Shown in pieces: positions 25,736-34,124 of a DNA stretch of 64,000 nucleotides. The notes beneath the pieces were generated by a model, which was given only the letters and a program-made list of their open reading frames with translations, did not search any database and had not been told where the DNA came from. Made by a program: the position numbers and the translations under genes. The DNA comes from Paenibacillus sinensis (GTDB lineage: Bacteria; Bacillota; Bacilli; Paenibacillales; Paenibacillaceae), in contig NZ_JAHCMB010000168.1 in NCBI RefSeq assembly GCF_019904155.1, forward strand, positions 60,407-124,406. Reading direction: 5' to 3'. Every line of letters begins with the position of its first letter. The first letter of the stretch is position 1.

Positions 25736-27787
25736 ATGACCATTTCACTGGATCGCATAGAGGTTAATCAAATCAGCGGCGTGAGCGCTCAAAAGAGACT
25801 TGAGCTTCACGCCTTTAGTATCTATACCGTACAGGATCTGTTGGAGTACTTCCCGTTCCGATACGAGGACTACCGACCGAAATCGCTCAGCGAAGTGAAG
25901 CATGGGGACAAAGTTACCGTTGAGGCCAAAGTGATGGGGGTTCCGGTTCTGCAGCGGTTCGGGGGGAAGTCCAGAGTCAGCTGCAAAATGATGGCTGAGC
26001 CGTGGATGTTCACCGCGACCTGGTTCAACCGGCATTATGTGCGGGAACAGCTGACGCCCGGGCGGCATATCGTCATCAGCGGCAAATGGGATCAGAAGCG
26101 TTCGCAGATTACGGTTACCGACTACGAGTTCCCGGATCGCGGCGAGGGCAAGACGGGGACGCTGCAGCCGGTGTATTCCGTAGGCGGGAAGATTACGCAG
26201 TCCTGGCTTCGCAAAATGATTGCCCAGGCGCTGCTGCAGTACGGCGATCTGGTTCCGGAGATTATGCCTCAGTTCATTATGCAGAAGCATGATCTGATGC
26301 CCCGCAAACGGGCGATCGCCACGATTCATCAGCCGGAGGATTCCCGGGAAGGGCAGCAGGGGCGCCGCCGCATGGTATACGAGGAGCTATTCCTGTTTCA
26401 GCTGAAGGTACAAGCCTTCCGCACCTTGAACCGAGGCCGGATGGACGGTGTTGTTCATACGGTGGACAACGCGACAGTCCGTCAGTTTGTGCGCAGCCTT
26501 CCATTTGAATTGACGAATGCGCAGAAGCAGGCCGAGCTGGAGATTTTGCACGATATGCGTTCACCGTACTGCATGAACCGGCTGCTGCAAGGCGATGTCG
26601 GGTCCGGTAAAACGGCGCTCGCCGCTATCGCGCTGTTCGCGACGGTCCGTTCCGGCTTCCAGGGAGCGCTGATGGTGCCGACAGAGATCCTGGCCGAGCA
26701 GCACAGCCGTTCCCTCCAGGCCATGTTCGAGCCTTTCGGCATTACCGTCGCGCTTCTGACAGGCAGCGTAACCGGCCGGAAACGGAAGGATCTGCTGGCT
26801 TCGCTGCAGATGGGGCTCGTGGACGTCGTTGTCGGAACGCATGCGCTGATTCAGGAGGATGTGTTCTTCCGGGAGCTGGGCATGGTCGTGACCGACGAGC
26901 AGCACCGCTTCGGCGTCAATCAGCGGAGCGTCCTCCGCCGGAAGGGGTACAATCCCGATGTGCTGACGATGACCGCTACACCGATTCCGCGAACGCTCGC
27001 GATTACCGTCTTCGGCGATATGGATGTATCCACCTTGTCCGAGCGGCCGAAGGGGCGGATACCAATTACAACATATTGGGTCAAGCCGGACAAGATGGAG
27101 CGGGTATTCAATTTCATCCGCCGCGAGGTCGACCAGGGGAGACAGGCCTATGTCATTTGTCCGCTGATCGAAGAATCGGACAAGCTCGATGTGCAGAACG
27201 CAATTGATCTCCATATCCAGCTTAGCGAAGCCTTTCCAGGCTACCATGTCGGTCTTCTGCACGGGCGGATGACAGCGGCTGAGAAGGATGAGGTGATGCG
27301 TGCCTTCTACAGCAACGAGGTGCAGGTGCTCGTATCCACTACCGTCGTCGAAGTCGGCGTCGACGTGCCCAACGCCACCCTGATGATTATTGTGGACGCC
27401 GATCGGTTCGGCCTGTCCCAGCTTCATCAGCTCCGCGGCCGGGTGGGACGAGGTGAACATGCCTCCTACTGCGTGCTGGTGGCTGATCCCAAATCGGAGC
27501 AGGGCCGGGAGCGGATGACCGCAATGACCGAGACCGACGACGGATTCGAGGTGTCGCGCCGGGACCTGGAGCTTCGGGGACCGGGTGATTTCTTCGGCAC
27601 GAAGCAGAGCGGCCTGCCGGAATTCAGACTGGCCGATCTGACGGCCGATTTCGCCGTGCTGGAGCAGGCGCGCGACGATGCAGCCGCACTGCTCAGGGAC
27701 GGTTCCTTCTGGACTTCGGCCGAATACGCGCCGCTGCGCGGATATTTGCAGAAAGAACAAATTTTTCAGGGCGATCTGATCGATTGA
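25736..27787 (+). CDS. recG: ATP-dependent DNA helicase RecG
   Basis: RecG remodels stalled forks and Holliday junctions. The protein (683 residues from ATG 25736) has the wedge/OB domain (about residues 60-150), Walker A GDVGSGKTALAA, the DEQHRFG box, TATPIPRTLA, and the C-terminal QLRGRVGRGEHASYC and RDLELRGPGDFFGTKQSG motifs. In-frame ATGs at 25724 and 25727 are alternatives; AAGGG at 25719-25723 fits the third ATG best by spacing. The conserved gene order with B. subtilis ends here. Confidence 0.96.
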   Translation: MTISLDRIEVNQISGVSAQKRLELHAFSIYTVQDLLEYFPFRYEDYRPKSLSEVKHGDKVTVEAKVMGVPVLQRFGGKSRVSCKMMAEPWMFTATWFNRHYVREQLTPGRHIVISGKWDQKRSQITVTDYEFPDRGEGKTGTLQPVYSVGGKITQSWLRKMIAQALLQYGDLVPEIMPQFIMQKHDLMPRKRAIATIHQPEDSREGQQGRRRMVYEELFLFQLKVQAFRTLNRGRMDGVVHTVDNATVRQFVRSLPFELTNAQKQAELEILHDMRSPYCMNRLLQGDVGSGKTALAAIALFATVRSGFQGALMVPTEILAEQHSRSLQAMFEPFGITVALLTGSVTGRKRKDLLASLQMGLVDVVVGTHALIQEDVFFRELGMVVTDEQHRFGVNQRSVLRRKGYNPDVLTMTATPIPRTLAITVFGDMDVSTLSERPKGRIPITTYWVKPDKMERVFNFIRREVDQGRQAYVICPLIEESDKLDVQNAIDLHIQLSEAFPGYHVGLLHGRMTAAEKDEVMRAFYSNEVQVLVSTTVVEVGVDVPNATLMIIVDADRFGLSQLHQLRGRVGRGEHASYCVLVADPKSEQGRERMTAMTETDDGFEVSRRDLELRGPGDFFGTKQSGLPEFRLADLTADFAVLEQARDDAAALLRDGSFWTSAEYAPLRGYLQKEQIFQGDLID

Positions 27788-27850
27788 AGTCAAACGGCGG
27801 CCCGGCCCTCATATACTGGGAAAGATGGATATGAGGGGAGGTGCTACCGT

Positions 27851-28138
27851 TTGGGATATTTACAATATGGAATCAGCCCGCAGCTGGTGGATCGGATCAA
27901 GACGAAAATGAAAAATCCGTCAATCAAGGAGCGGGTTAAAAACTTGATCAACGGGGTGAACAAGCAGCATCTTCAGGACCCTGGCACGGTGCGCAGACTG
28001 GTCCGAAACGCCACTGGCATAATGGGAGAACGGCTGACTCCAGGCCAGGAAGATGCTATTGTCCGGTTCGTCATCGATCAGAAGATCGATCCGAACAATA
28101 CGTTTCATCTGCTTCGCCTATGGGGGATGTTCCGTTAA
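27851..28138 (+). CDS. Stage VI sporulation protein F-like small protein
   Basis: The 95-residue hydrophilic, basic protein resembles the SpoVIF (YjcC) family seen in Bacillales, where B. subtilis SpoVIF helps GerE-dependent late coat gene expression. Features: a helix-rich N-terminal half (LVDRIKTKMKNPSIKERVKNLINGV) and a C-terminal LTPGQEDAIVRFVIDQKIDP.NTFHLLRLWGMF. The start is TTG 27851 preceded by AGGGGAGGTG. It stands between recG and a strong terminator (28176-28211). The family name is recalled from pattern and not from alignment, so the symbol is left empty. Confidence 0.65.
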   Translation: MGYLQYGISPQLVDRIKTKMKNPSIKERVKNLINGVNKQHLQDPGTVRRLVRNATGIMGERLTPGQEDAIVRFVIDQKIDPNNTFHLLRLWGMFR

Positions 28139-28175
28139 CCGGTGGTGAAGGGGCGCCACGTATTTCGTATGAACG

Positions 28176-28211
28176 ATAAAAGCGTTCCGGCTATTGCCGG
28201 AACGCTTTTAT
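28176..28211. terminator. Strong bidirectional terminator
   Basis: ATAAAAGCGTTCCGG pairs perfectly with CCGGAACGCTTTTAT around CTATTG. With A and T runs on both sides it can end the spoVIF-like gene, and possibly read-through from khtU on the other strand. Confidence 0.9.
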
Positions 28212-28262
28212 CTTGTAAGAATTTGCCGGGACCTCTAGCGGAGTCATCCAGCTATGAATCGT

Positions 28263-28313
28263 GCCATGTCTATCTTAACGCCATGTGTGTCTTAGCGCCA
28301 TGCCTGTCTTAGC
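28263..28313. repeat. 17-bp tandem repeat, three exact-length copies
   Basis: Units GCCATGTCTATCTTAAC, GCCATGTGTGTCTTAGC and GCCATGCCTGTCTTAGC follow one another with no gap. They lie in the 360-bp gene-free stretch 28139-28500, which otherwise holds the terminator and two more short arrays. Confidence 0.85.
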
Positions 28314-28397
28314 GTATTACGAATATCCGAGGTGGTCCAGGGCCGCTATAGATTAGGCGATACCCGAGCAGGAGCGGAACACTTCGGGTTATCAGCG

Positions 28398-28433
28398 CTC
28401 ATGACTTCACTCATGACTTCGCTCATGACTACG
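28398..28433. repeat. 12-bp tandem repeat, three copies
   Basis: CTCATGACTTCA, CTCATGACTTCG and CTCATGACTACG are consecutive, with CTCA beginning a fourth. Confidence 0.85.
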
Positions 28434-28484
28434 CTCAAGGGTCAGCCTGAGCGTTCTCGGGTCAGCCGCTTAAGGGCTAACCAA

Positions 28485-28508
28485 CCGCTCAACTCTCCGC
28501 TCAGCTCT
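28485..28508. repeat. 12-bp duplication running into the khtU 3' end
   Basis: CCGCTCAACTCT is followed by CCGCTCAGCTCT. The second copy covers the khtU stop codon at 28501-28503. Confidence 0.7.
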
Positions 28509-29745
28509 CCTCTGTGACGGTGTTCCGTTTCCGTTCCAGTCGTCTCTTATGCCGGCTTTCGAACTTGAACAGCCGGTTAAGCGCGAGATAAATGACCTTC
28601 GATTCCTTCGTCAACAGCGGCCCGAGTATCGCGAGAATCAGCACATACATGGCAGCGAAAGGCTGGAGAATGGCGAGCAGTCCGCCTGCTTTGCCCAGAT
28701 TAGCCATGATAATGGAGAATTCTCCCCGCGAGACGATGGTGAGACCGATATTGGAGGACGCCCGGGGATTCAGATTCGCTGTACGTCCCGCCAGCATGCC
28801 GGCGATGAAGTTGCCGATCAGGGTGACAACAACGGCCGCGAGCGCATACCACAGCGCTTCACCGCCGAGCGTCAGCGGGTCGATGGACAGCCCGAAGCTG
28901 AAGAAGAATATGGCTCCGAAGAAGTCCCGGAACGGAATGATCAGTTTCTCAATGCGCTTGGCATGCTCCGTCTCGGCCAGTACAAGCCCGATCAGCAGAG
29001 CGCCGATTGCTTCGGCGACATGAATCGTCTCCGAGAAACCGGCTACCAGGAAGAGCGCGGCGAATACGACAATGGCGAACAATTCGCCCGAACGGATATT
29101 CAGGACCCGGTTCAGAACCGGAACCAGCTTGCGGCCGACAATCAGCAAGCCCAGCATATAGACGAGCGCGATTCCCGCCGACATCAGAACGCCGCCTATC
29201 GATGAGGAATCGCTTAGCACGAGACCCGAGAGAATCGAGATGTAGACGGCGAGGAAGACGTCCTCGAACATGATGATGCCGAGGATCATTTCCGTCTCGG
29301 GATTGGCGGTCCGTTTGAGGTCGACGAGTACCTTGGCCACAATGGCGCTGGATGAAATGGTAGTAATGCCGGCGATAACCAGCATTTCCTTAACCGGAAA
29401 ACCCAGTCCCAGGCCAAGAAGCATCCCCAGTGAGAAATTGATCAGGATATAGATGGTTCCCCCGACCGCAATTGATTTGCCCGCTTTGAGCAAGCGGCCG
29501 ACCGAGAATTCCAGACCGAGGTAGAAGAGCAGGAACAGTACACCGATCCGGCCCATAAATTCAATGAGCTCGGCACTTTCAATAAAGCGGAAGTCCAGAT
29601 GCCACAGCTTGAATGCATGAGGGCCAACCGCCATGCCGATCAAAATATAGAAAGGGATGACGGAAAACCGAAACTTGGCGGCAATAAGTCCGGACAGAGC
29701 AATCAAAGCGACGGCCAACCCTACTTCAAATACGATGTGATTCAT
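28501..29745 (-). CDS. khtU: K+/H+ antiporter membrane subunit KhtU (CPA2 family)
   Basis: KhtU expels potassium (and ammonium) in exchange for protons under alkaline or methylglyoxal stress. The 414-residue protein has about twelve hydrophobic segments typical of the CPA2 exchanger fold (GVLFLLFYLGLEFSVGRL early; VAEAIGALLIGLVLAETEHAKRIE; ASSNIGLTIVSRGEFSIIMANLG in the last third) and a short basic tail. It ends without an RCK domain; the regulatory domain is the separate upstream gene khtT, 3 bp away. The gene pair and size match B. subtilis yhaU/yhaT. Confidence 0.9.
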   Translation of the reverse strand: MNHIVFEVGLAVALIALSGLIAAKFRFSVIPFYILIGMAVGPHAFKLWHLDFRFIESAELIEFMGRIGVLFLLFYLGLEFSVGRLLKAGKSIAVGGTIYILINFSLGMLLGLGLGFPVKEMLVIAGITTISSSAIVAKVLVDLKRTANPETEMILGIIMFEDVFLAVYISILSGLVLSDSSSIGGVLMSAGIALVYMLGLLIVGRKLVPVLNRVLNIRSGELFAIVVFAALFLVAGFSETIHVAEAIGALLIGLVLAETEHAKRIEKLIIPFRDFFGAIFFFSFGLSIDPLTLGGEALWYALAAVVVTLIGNFIAGMLAGRTANLNPRASSNIGLTIVSRGEFSIIMANLGKAGGLLAILQPFAAMYVLILAILGPLLTKESKVIYLALNRLFKFESRHKRRLERKRNTVTEES

Positions 29746-29748
29746 CCA

Positions 29749-30243
29749 TTAACCACATCCATTCCGCAAAATTTCTTTGAGCTGCTTATGCTGTTCCCGT
29801 TCTCCGGCAGCAACGACCATAGAATCCGCCTGCAGGGTGAGCTCGGGACCCGGATTGATGTGTTTGTTATGGTTCTTGTCAATCACGGCGATGACTGTAG
29901 CTCCGGAGCGGGCGCGGATATCCAGTTCTCCGATCGTCAGGCCGACACAGCGGTAGCCCGGCTCCAGCCGGTACCATTCGATTACGAGATCGTCCAGCGC
30001 CACCTCGATGGATTCCAGCGCTCTTGGCTTGTACGTGACGCCTCCGACGATCGCTGACAGAAAGCGGGCTTCATCATCGTCCAGTGTGACCATCGAAATG
30101 CTGTGATCCGGGTCCTCATACTCGAAGTGATACAGCTCCCGTCGTCCGTCGTCGTGAACGATCACGACTACCTTGTCGCCGCTGCGGGTTTGCAGCACAA
30201 ATTTTTTCCCGATGCCGGGAAGATCCGATTCTTTATAGTTCAT
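29749..30243 (-). CDS. khtT: KhtT, RCK_C-domain regulator of the KhtU antiporter
   Basis: KhtT is the cytosolic subunit that binds c-di-AMP and gates KhtU in B. subtilis. The 164-residue protein matches it nearly end to end: KESDLPGIGKKF at the start, VVIVHDDGRRELYHFEYEDPD, VTLDDDEARFLSAIVGG.TYKP, then a TrkA-C/RCK_C domain (IGELDIRARSGATVIAVI, HINPGPELTLQADSMVVAAGE). ATG 30243 is used; GGAGG is 10 bases upstream and sits only one base from an alternative TTG at 30252. If the c-di-AMP control is conserved, PrkC signalling and potassium homeostasis would share a regulator, but that is inference. Confidence 0.92.
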   Translation of the reverse strand: MNYKESDLPGIGKKFVLQTRSGDKVVVIVHDDGRRELYHFEYEDPDHSISMVTLDDDEARFLSAIVGGVTYKPRALESIEVALDDLVIEWYRLEPGYRCVGLTIGELDIRARSGATVIAVIDKNHNKHINPGPELTLQADSMVVAAGEREQHKQLKEILRNGCG

Positions 30244-30300
30244 TGAGTTCAAGCCTCCAGTAACTTGTTGTGGTTATTTCTCTTGCATCCTTTAACGCAT

Positions 30301-30681
30301 TTAGCGGACAGACGGTAAGAAAGCCACAAATCTGGAGTTGTATTTAAGCGGGATTAGGAGCAGACGTTTTAGACGGATGTGGAACTCTCGGGCATGACGC
30401 GCGAATATAAGGGGGAGTCCAATAGACTCCTCCCGCGCGTAATCAAAGGAGGCGGCGATGCCTCGCGGAAGAAGCGAGGGATGCTGCTGCAAGGGATTGA
30501 CTCTGTGCGAAGGCGCGATCAGATGGCGCTCCATGCTTTCGATCCCTTTTTTTCCGGTGTCGCGCAATTCGGGGTGATGAGCATTCATCAGGGGGGCGGC
30601 GGGAAACATCAGCGCGATCACAAGTGCAAAGAGCAGCATAAACGGCCTTCTTCGCCTATCGATAACTAGATATGGATTCAA
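30301..30681 (-). CDS. Hypothetical protein with an N-terminal membrane segment
   Basis: I recognise no family. The 126-residue product has a basic start (residues 9-12 RRRR), a hydrophobic stretch FMLLFALVIALMFPAAPLM at about residues 14-32 (signal anchor or signal peptide), and a hydrophilic Arg/His-rich remainder. The start is TTG 30681 with a GGAGGGGGGAGC stretch about 6 bases upstream, which is the main argument that it is real. It lies upstream of khtT on the same strand with a 57-bp gap, where some relatives carry khtS; I see no resemblance I can defend. Confidence 0.5.
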   Translation of the reverse strand: MNPYLVIDRRRRPFMLLFALVIALMFPAAPLMNAHHPELRDTGKKGIESMERHLIAPSHRVNPLQQHPSLLPRGIAASFDYAREESIGLPLIFARHAREFHIRLKRLLLIPLKYNSRFVAFLPSVR

Positions 30682-30758
30682 AGCGGCTCCCCCCTCCCTG
30701 ATGTAGTATTAAAATCATAACACAGAGCCCAAGGTAAGCCAAATCGATCACAACGTTA

Positions 30759-31790
30759 TCAGAATACCCGCCGCATATCGAGAATGACACCGTTCCAGTA
30801 TCCGGAATCCAGCTCACTGATTTGAACGCCGGGATTTCCCCAGGTATGAATGAACTTGCCGTCTCCGATATAGATGCCAACATGTCCGGGTATGGTATCT
30901 TTCTCAAAGCGTCCTGGAACCGTGAAGAAGATCAGATCGCCAGTTTCAAGCTGTTGTCGGGTGACCTTCTGTCCGATTTTGTCCTGGTCTTTGGCAAGAC
31001 GGGGAAGATCTTTCCCGAATTTCTTAAAAACATGGCGTGTGAAGGACGAGCAGTCAAAGGTTTTGGATTCCTCATAGGGAGCGGCGCCGAATTCATACGG
31101 AACCCCGAGAAATTGTTTGGCGTAGGAGACGAGCTTGACGGCATCGGCTGAAGAGAGGTTCTGAATGCGCAATAGGTCGCTCTCGGATTTGAGACGTACC
31201 CCGTGGCTGTCTTGAACCATTCCGGACCCTTCACCAGCCGCTTTAGGCGTGATAACTCCGGTTCGCCCCGCTGTACCGGTCTGTCCGGATTCATTGCCGT
31301 TCTTCGTGGTGGAATGGTCCGTTACCTTCTGATCCTTCGGTGTCGTGAGATAAACTTCTCCCGTTCCTGGCGTGATGCTGACCCGGGAGTGAAACAATTT
31401 GGACAAAGCCGCTGCGGTCATGTAGAGTTTACCGTTCTTCAGATCGGGTGCATCCGGCAGCACGCATGGTTTACCCCAGGAGAAGGCATTCGGCGAACCT
31501 GCCCGCACTTTGTAGAGCACATCGCTGTAGCCAATTTTGACATAGCCGCCTCCGCCCGGTTCCTCCACAACGCGATAGCCGAGAGAATTGGCCGCCGGCT
31601 CAAGAGGTAGCCAGGTTCTTCCGGATGAGTCGTAGACGGGGAGACTCTCGATGTAGGTCTTGGTGTGAAGAGCGGATTTCTGCGATGCGGACCGGGTCTG
31701 GACATTACTACCGGTACTGCACCCCGATGCGGTTAAGAGAATCGCGGATATAGCGCCCAGCAGCAATTTGCGGGAGTGGATGGGAATCAT
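30759..31790 (-). CDS. NlpC/P60 peptidase lipoprotein with a stalk-like domain
   Basis: This is probably a cell-surface peptidoglycan hydrolase cleaving stem peptides. The 343-residue protein starts with a lipoprotein signal (lipobox TASGC, Cys24). Residues about 45-160 resemble a copper-amine-oxidase-N/stalk fold (SSGRTWLPLEPAANSLGYRV, LYMTAAALSKLF). A Thr/Gly-rich linker runs to about 215, and the NlpC/P60 domain begins near 225, with catalytic Cys in TFDCSSFTRHVF and His in GHVGIYIGDGKFIHTW. ATG 31790 follows GGAG; the open frame extends upstream to 31859 but that part looks non-coding. It is divergent from the ABC cassette. Confidence 0.88.
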   Translation of the reverse strand: MIPIHSRKLLLGAISAILLTASGCSTGSNVQTRSASQKSALHTKTYIESLPVYDSSGRTWLPLEPAANSLGYRVVEEPGGGGYVKIGYSDVLYKVRAGSPNAFSWGKPCVLPDAPDLKNGKLYMTAAALSKLFHSRVSITPGTGEVYLTTPKDQKVTDHSTTKNGNESGQTGTAGRTGVITPKAAGEGSGMVQDSHGVRLKSESDLLRIQNLSSADAVKLVSYAKQFLGVPYEFGAAPYEESKTFDCSSFTRHVFKKFGKDLPRLAKDQDKIGQKVTRQQLETGDLIFFTVPGRFEKDTIPGHVGIYIGDGKFIHTWGNPGVQISELDSGYWNGVILDMRRVF

Positions 31791-31896
31791 TACACACGCT
31801 CCATTTCTGAAAAATATAGCTTCAGTATGCGAGGGTGCGCCTCCTTTTATGTGGAGCATGTTCAGGAAATGGATGACAGTTCGGCAGGATTACGGA

Positions 31897-31926
31897 TTGA
31901 CGTATGAGTTAGCCACCATTTAATAT
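31897..31926 (+). promoter_or_regulatory. Sigma-A promoter of the ABC cassette
   Basis: TTGACG and TAATAT are 18 bases apart, 130 bases before the first gene. The leader in between shows no T-box or other riboswitch I can recognise. Confidence 0.6.
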
Positions 31927-32056
31927 AGTTTCATAGAGCGCAAGTAGGAGAGCAATATCTGTATGTTCGCTTTATTGCTTTTGTCTATAAAAGCGACAAA
32001 GCTGCGGCGCATCTTCCTGCGTCCGCGCTGATACTATGACGAGAAGAGGGTTACTG

Positions 32057-33127
32057 ATGAAGAGAAAGAGTATTTGGCTGGGGATCAGTTTGTGTCTTAT
32101 GCTCGTAGCCGCCGGCTGCGGCAGCAATAATAACAATTCGGGAGGAGCGGGAGCTTCCTCCGCACCAGCAGGCTCCGCCGGAGCGGCCGGCACCGCCGCA
32201 CCGGATACCAAAACCTACAAGATCGCGGTTTCGCAGTATGTGGAGCATCCGTCTCTGGATGCCACCTATGACGGAATCATTGCCGCGCTGAAGGATGCCG
32301 GTATTGAAGAAGGCAAGAACCTGAAGATCGATTTTGAGAACGCGCAGGCAGACCAGTCTAATAACCTGTCCATTGCCCAGAAGATCGCATCCGAGAAGAA
32401 CGATCTGGTCATCGGCATCGCAACACCGCCGGCACAGGCGCTGGTTCAGTCGATCAAGAACGATACGCCGATTCTTTTCGCAGCTGTAACCGATCCGCTG
32501 GACGCCAAGATCGTGACTAATCTTGAACATCCGGGCGGCAACGTGTCCGGCGCTTCCGATACGAATCCGGAAGCAATCACGCGTCTGATGGATTTTATAG
32601 CCGCACAGTTCCCGAACGTGAAGAAGCTGGGACTTATTATCAATGAAGGCGAGCCGAACGCCGTCGTGATGGCGGAGAAAGCGAAAGCTGCGCTGGACAA
32701 GCATGGCATCGAGCTGGTCAAGGCGCCAATTACGAATACCTCCGAAGTGAAGCAGGCCGCAGAGTCGCTCGTTGGACGCGCCGACGCACTGTATATCACT
32801 CTCGACAACTCGGTTGTGAGCGGCGTTGATTCCATTATCCAGGTAGCGAACGAGAACAAGCTGCCGTTCTTCTCCAGCGATCGCGACACGGTGGAGAAGG
32901 GCGCGATTGCAACAGTGGGCTTCAAGTATTATGACCACGGCTACCAGGTCGGCCAGATGGCGGTCGATGTGCTGAAGAACGGCAAGAAGATCGGTGATCT
33001 GCCGGTTACGGTTCAGCAGAAGCTCGACGTCATCCTGAACTTGAAGGCCGCAGCCGCGCAGGGCGTTGAAGTAACGGACGCCATGAAGGCGGCAGTCACC
33101 GATCAAGCGAACGACATTATTCAATAA
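32057..33127 (+). CDS. ABC transporter substrate-binding lipoprotein, TrpX-like
   Basis: This is the extracytoplasmic binding protein of an ABC importer in the family that includes TrpX (tryptophan/tyrosine uptake). The 356-residue protein has a lipoprotein signal with lipobox VAAGC (Cys21) and an Asn/Gly/Ala/Pro-rich linker, then a two-lobed binding fold (YKIAVSQYVEHPSLDATYDGIIAALKDAG; FAAVTDPLDAKIVTN; KKLGLIINEGEPNAV; ALYITLDNSVVSGVDSIIQVANE; PFFSSDRDTVEKGAIATVGFKYYDHGYQVGQMA). ATG 32057 follows AGAAGAGGG; the frame extends upstream without need. The permease and ATPase genes follow. The substrate is inferred from family only. Confidence 0.88.
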   Translation: MKRKSIWLGISLCLMLVAAGCGSNNNNSGGAGASSAPAGSAGAAGTAAPDTKTYKIAVSQYVEHPSLDATYDGIIAALKDAGIEEGKNLKIDFENAQADQSNNLSIAQKIASEKNDLVIGIATPPAQALVQSIKNDTPILFAAVTDPLDAKIVTNLEHPGGNVSGASDTNPEAITRLMDFIAAQFPNVKKLGLIINEGEPNAVVMAEKAKAALDKHGIELVKAPITNTSEVKQAAESLVGRADALYITLDNSVVSGVDSIIQVANENKLPFFSSDRDTVEKGAIATVGFKYYDHGYQVGQMAVDVLKNGKKIGDLPVTVQQKLDVILNLKAAAAQGVEVTDAMKAAVTDQANDIIQ

Positions 33128-33194
33128 CAGCAAGCTTTGAAGAGGGGCGATCCTATGAGAGACGCCCCTTGCCGTTTGAGGGAGGAAGTTAGTT

Positions 33195-34124
33195 ATGGTT
33201 GATTCATTGCTTGGAGCGGTTGAGATGGGGCTGCTCTACGCGTTCATGGCGCTTGGCGTCTATATTACATTCCGGATTCTGGACTTTCCGGATCTTACTG
33301 TGGACGGGAGCTTCACAACGGGCGGCGCCATCGCTGCGGTTATGATTGTCCACGGATATTCCCCGTGGCTGGCGACACTGGCCGCTCTGGCAGGAGGTAT
33401 GATAGCGGGCCTGTGCACGGGCCTGCTGCACACGAAAGGCAAGATCAACGGACTCTTGTCCGGGATTCTGATGATGATCGCGCTGTACTCCATTAACCTT
33501 CGGATATTGGGCAAGCCCAATGTGTCCGTAATGGGCGAGGATACGCTGACCTCCTTGGTCAGACCGCTGTATGTCATGCCGGTAATTGTCATTATTGTGA
33601 AGGTCCTGATGGATCTGTTCCTCCGTACGGACCTCGGGCTCGCGCTGCGGGCGACCGGCGACAATTCCCGGATGATCCGCAGCTTCGGCGTAAATACCGA
33701 CACTACAACCGTTCTGGGCATCAGCCTGTCGAACGGGTTGGTGGCATTGTCCGGAGCCCTGATCGCCCAGTATTCATCCTTCGCTGATGCTTCCATGGGT
33801 ATTGGAATGATCGTCATCGGTCTCGCTTCGGTCATTATCGGCGAAGCGATCTTTGGCTCGGGCAGCGTCTTCCGGGCGACACTGGCCGCGGTACTCGGCT
33901 CGATCGTGTACCGGATCGTCGTGGCGCTTGCGCTGCGCGTCGAATGGCTGGATGCATCCGATCTGAAGCTGATTACGGCGATTATCGTTATTATCGCCCT
34001 CGTATTCCCTTCGATCCGGCGGCATTACAAGCAGAGAAACAGCGCCCGCAAGCGGACCGCCGTGCTGGCGCAGCAGGTCTTGAACTCTCAGAGAGGAGGT
34101 GCCGGTGATGCTGAAGCTCGATAA
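33195..34124 (+). CDS. ABC transporter permease, TrpY-like
   Basis: The 309-residue integral membrane protein belongs to the branched-chain-amino-acid-type permease superfamily. It has about eight hydrophobic segments and the conserved LGVYITFRILDFPDLTVDGSFTTGGA near the N-terminus, the LRATGDNSRMIRSFGV cytoplasmic coupling segment, and a basic C-terminal tail. GAGGGAGGAAG precedes ATG 33195. It overlaps the ATPase gene by 17 bp. Confidence 0.9.
   Translation: MVDSLLGAVEMGLLYAFMALGVYITFRILDFPDLTVDGSFTTGGAIAAVMIVHGYSPWLATLAALAGGMIAGLCTGLLHTKGKINGLLSGILMMIALYSINLRILGKPNVSVMGEDTLTSLVRPLYVMPVIVIIVKVLMDLFLRTDLGLALRATGDNSRMIRSFGVNTDTTTVLGISLSNGLVALSGALIAQYSSFADASMGIGMIVIGLASVIIGEAIFGSGSVFRATLAAVLGSIVYRIVVALALRVEWLDASDLKLITAIIVIIALVFPSIRRHYKQRNSARKRTAVLAQQVLNSQRGGAGDAEAR

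Noticed and set aside
26561..27793. 410-codon open frame antisense to recG
   Set aside because: Same reason: a long shadow frame opposite a conserved helicase gene.
28332..28517. 61-codon open frame with MTSLMTSLMTTL repeats
   Set aside because: It is the translation of the 12-bp tandem DNA repeats; no ribosome binding site.
31791..32056. Possible T-box leader in front of the Trp-like ABC cassette
   Set aside because: No T-box sequence, specifier hairpin or leader terminator is visible in the 130-base leader.
32051..33133. 360-codon open frame antisense to the ABC binding-protein gene
   Set aside because: The sense strand has the lipobox, linker and binding-protein fold; the antisense frame has no start signals or motifs.
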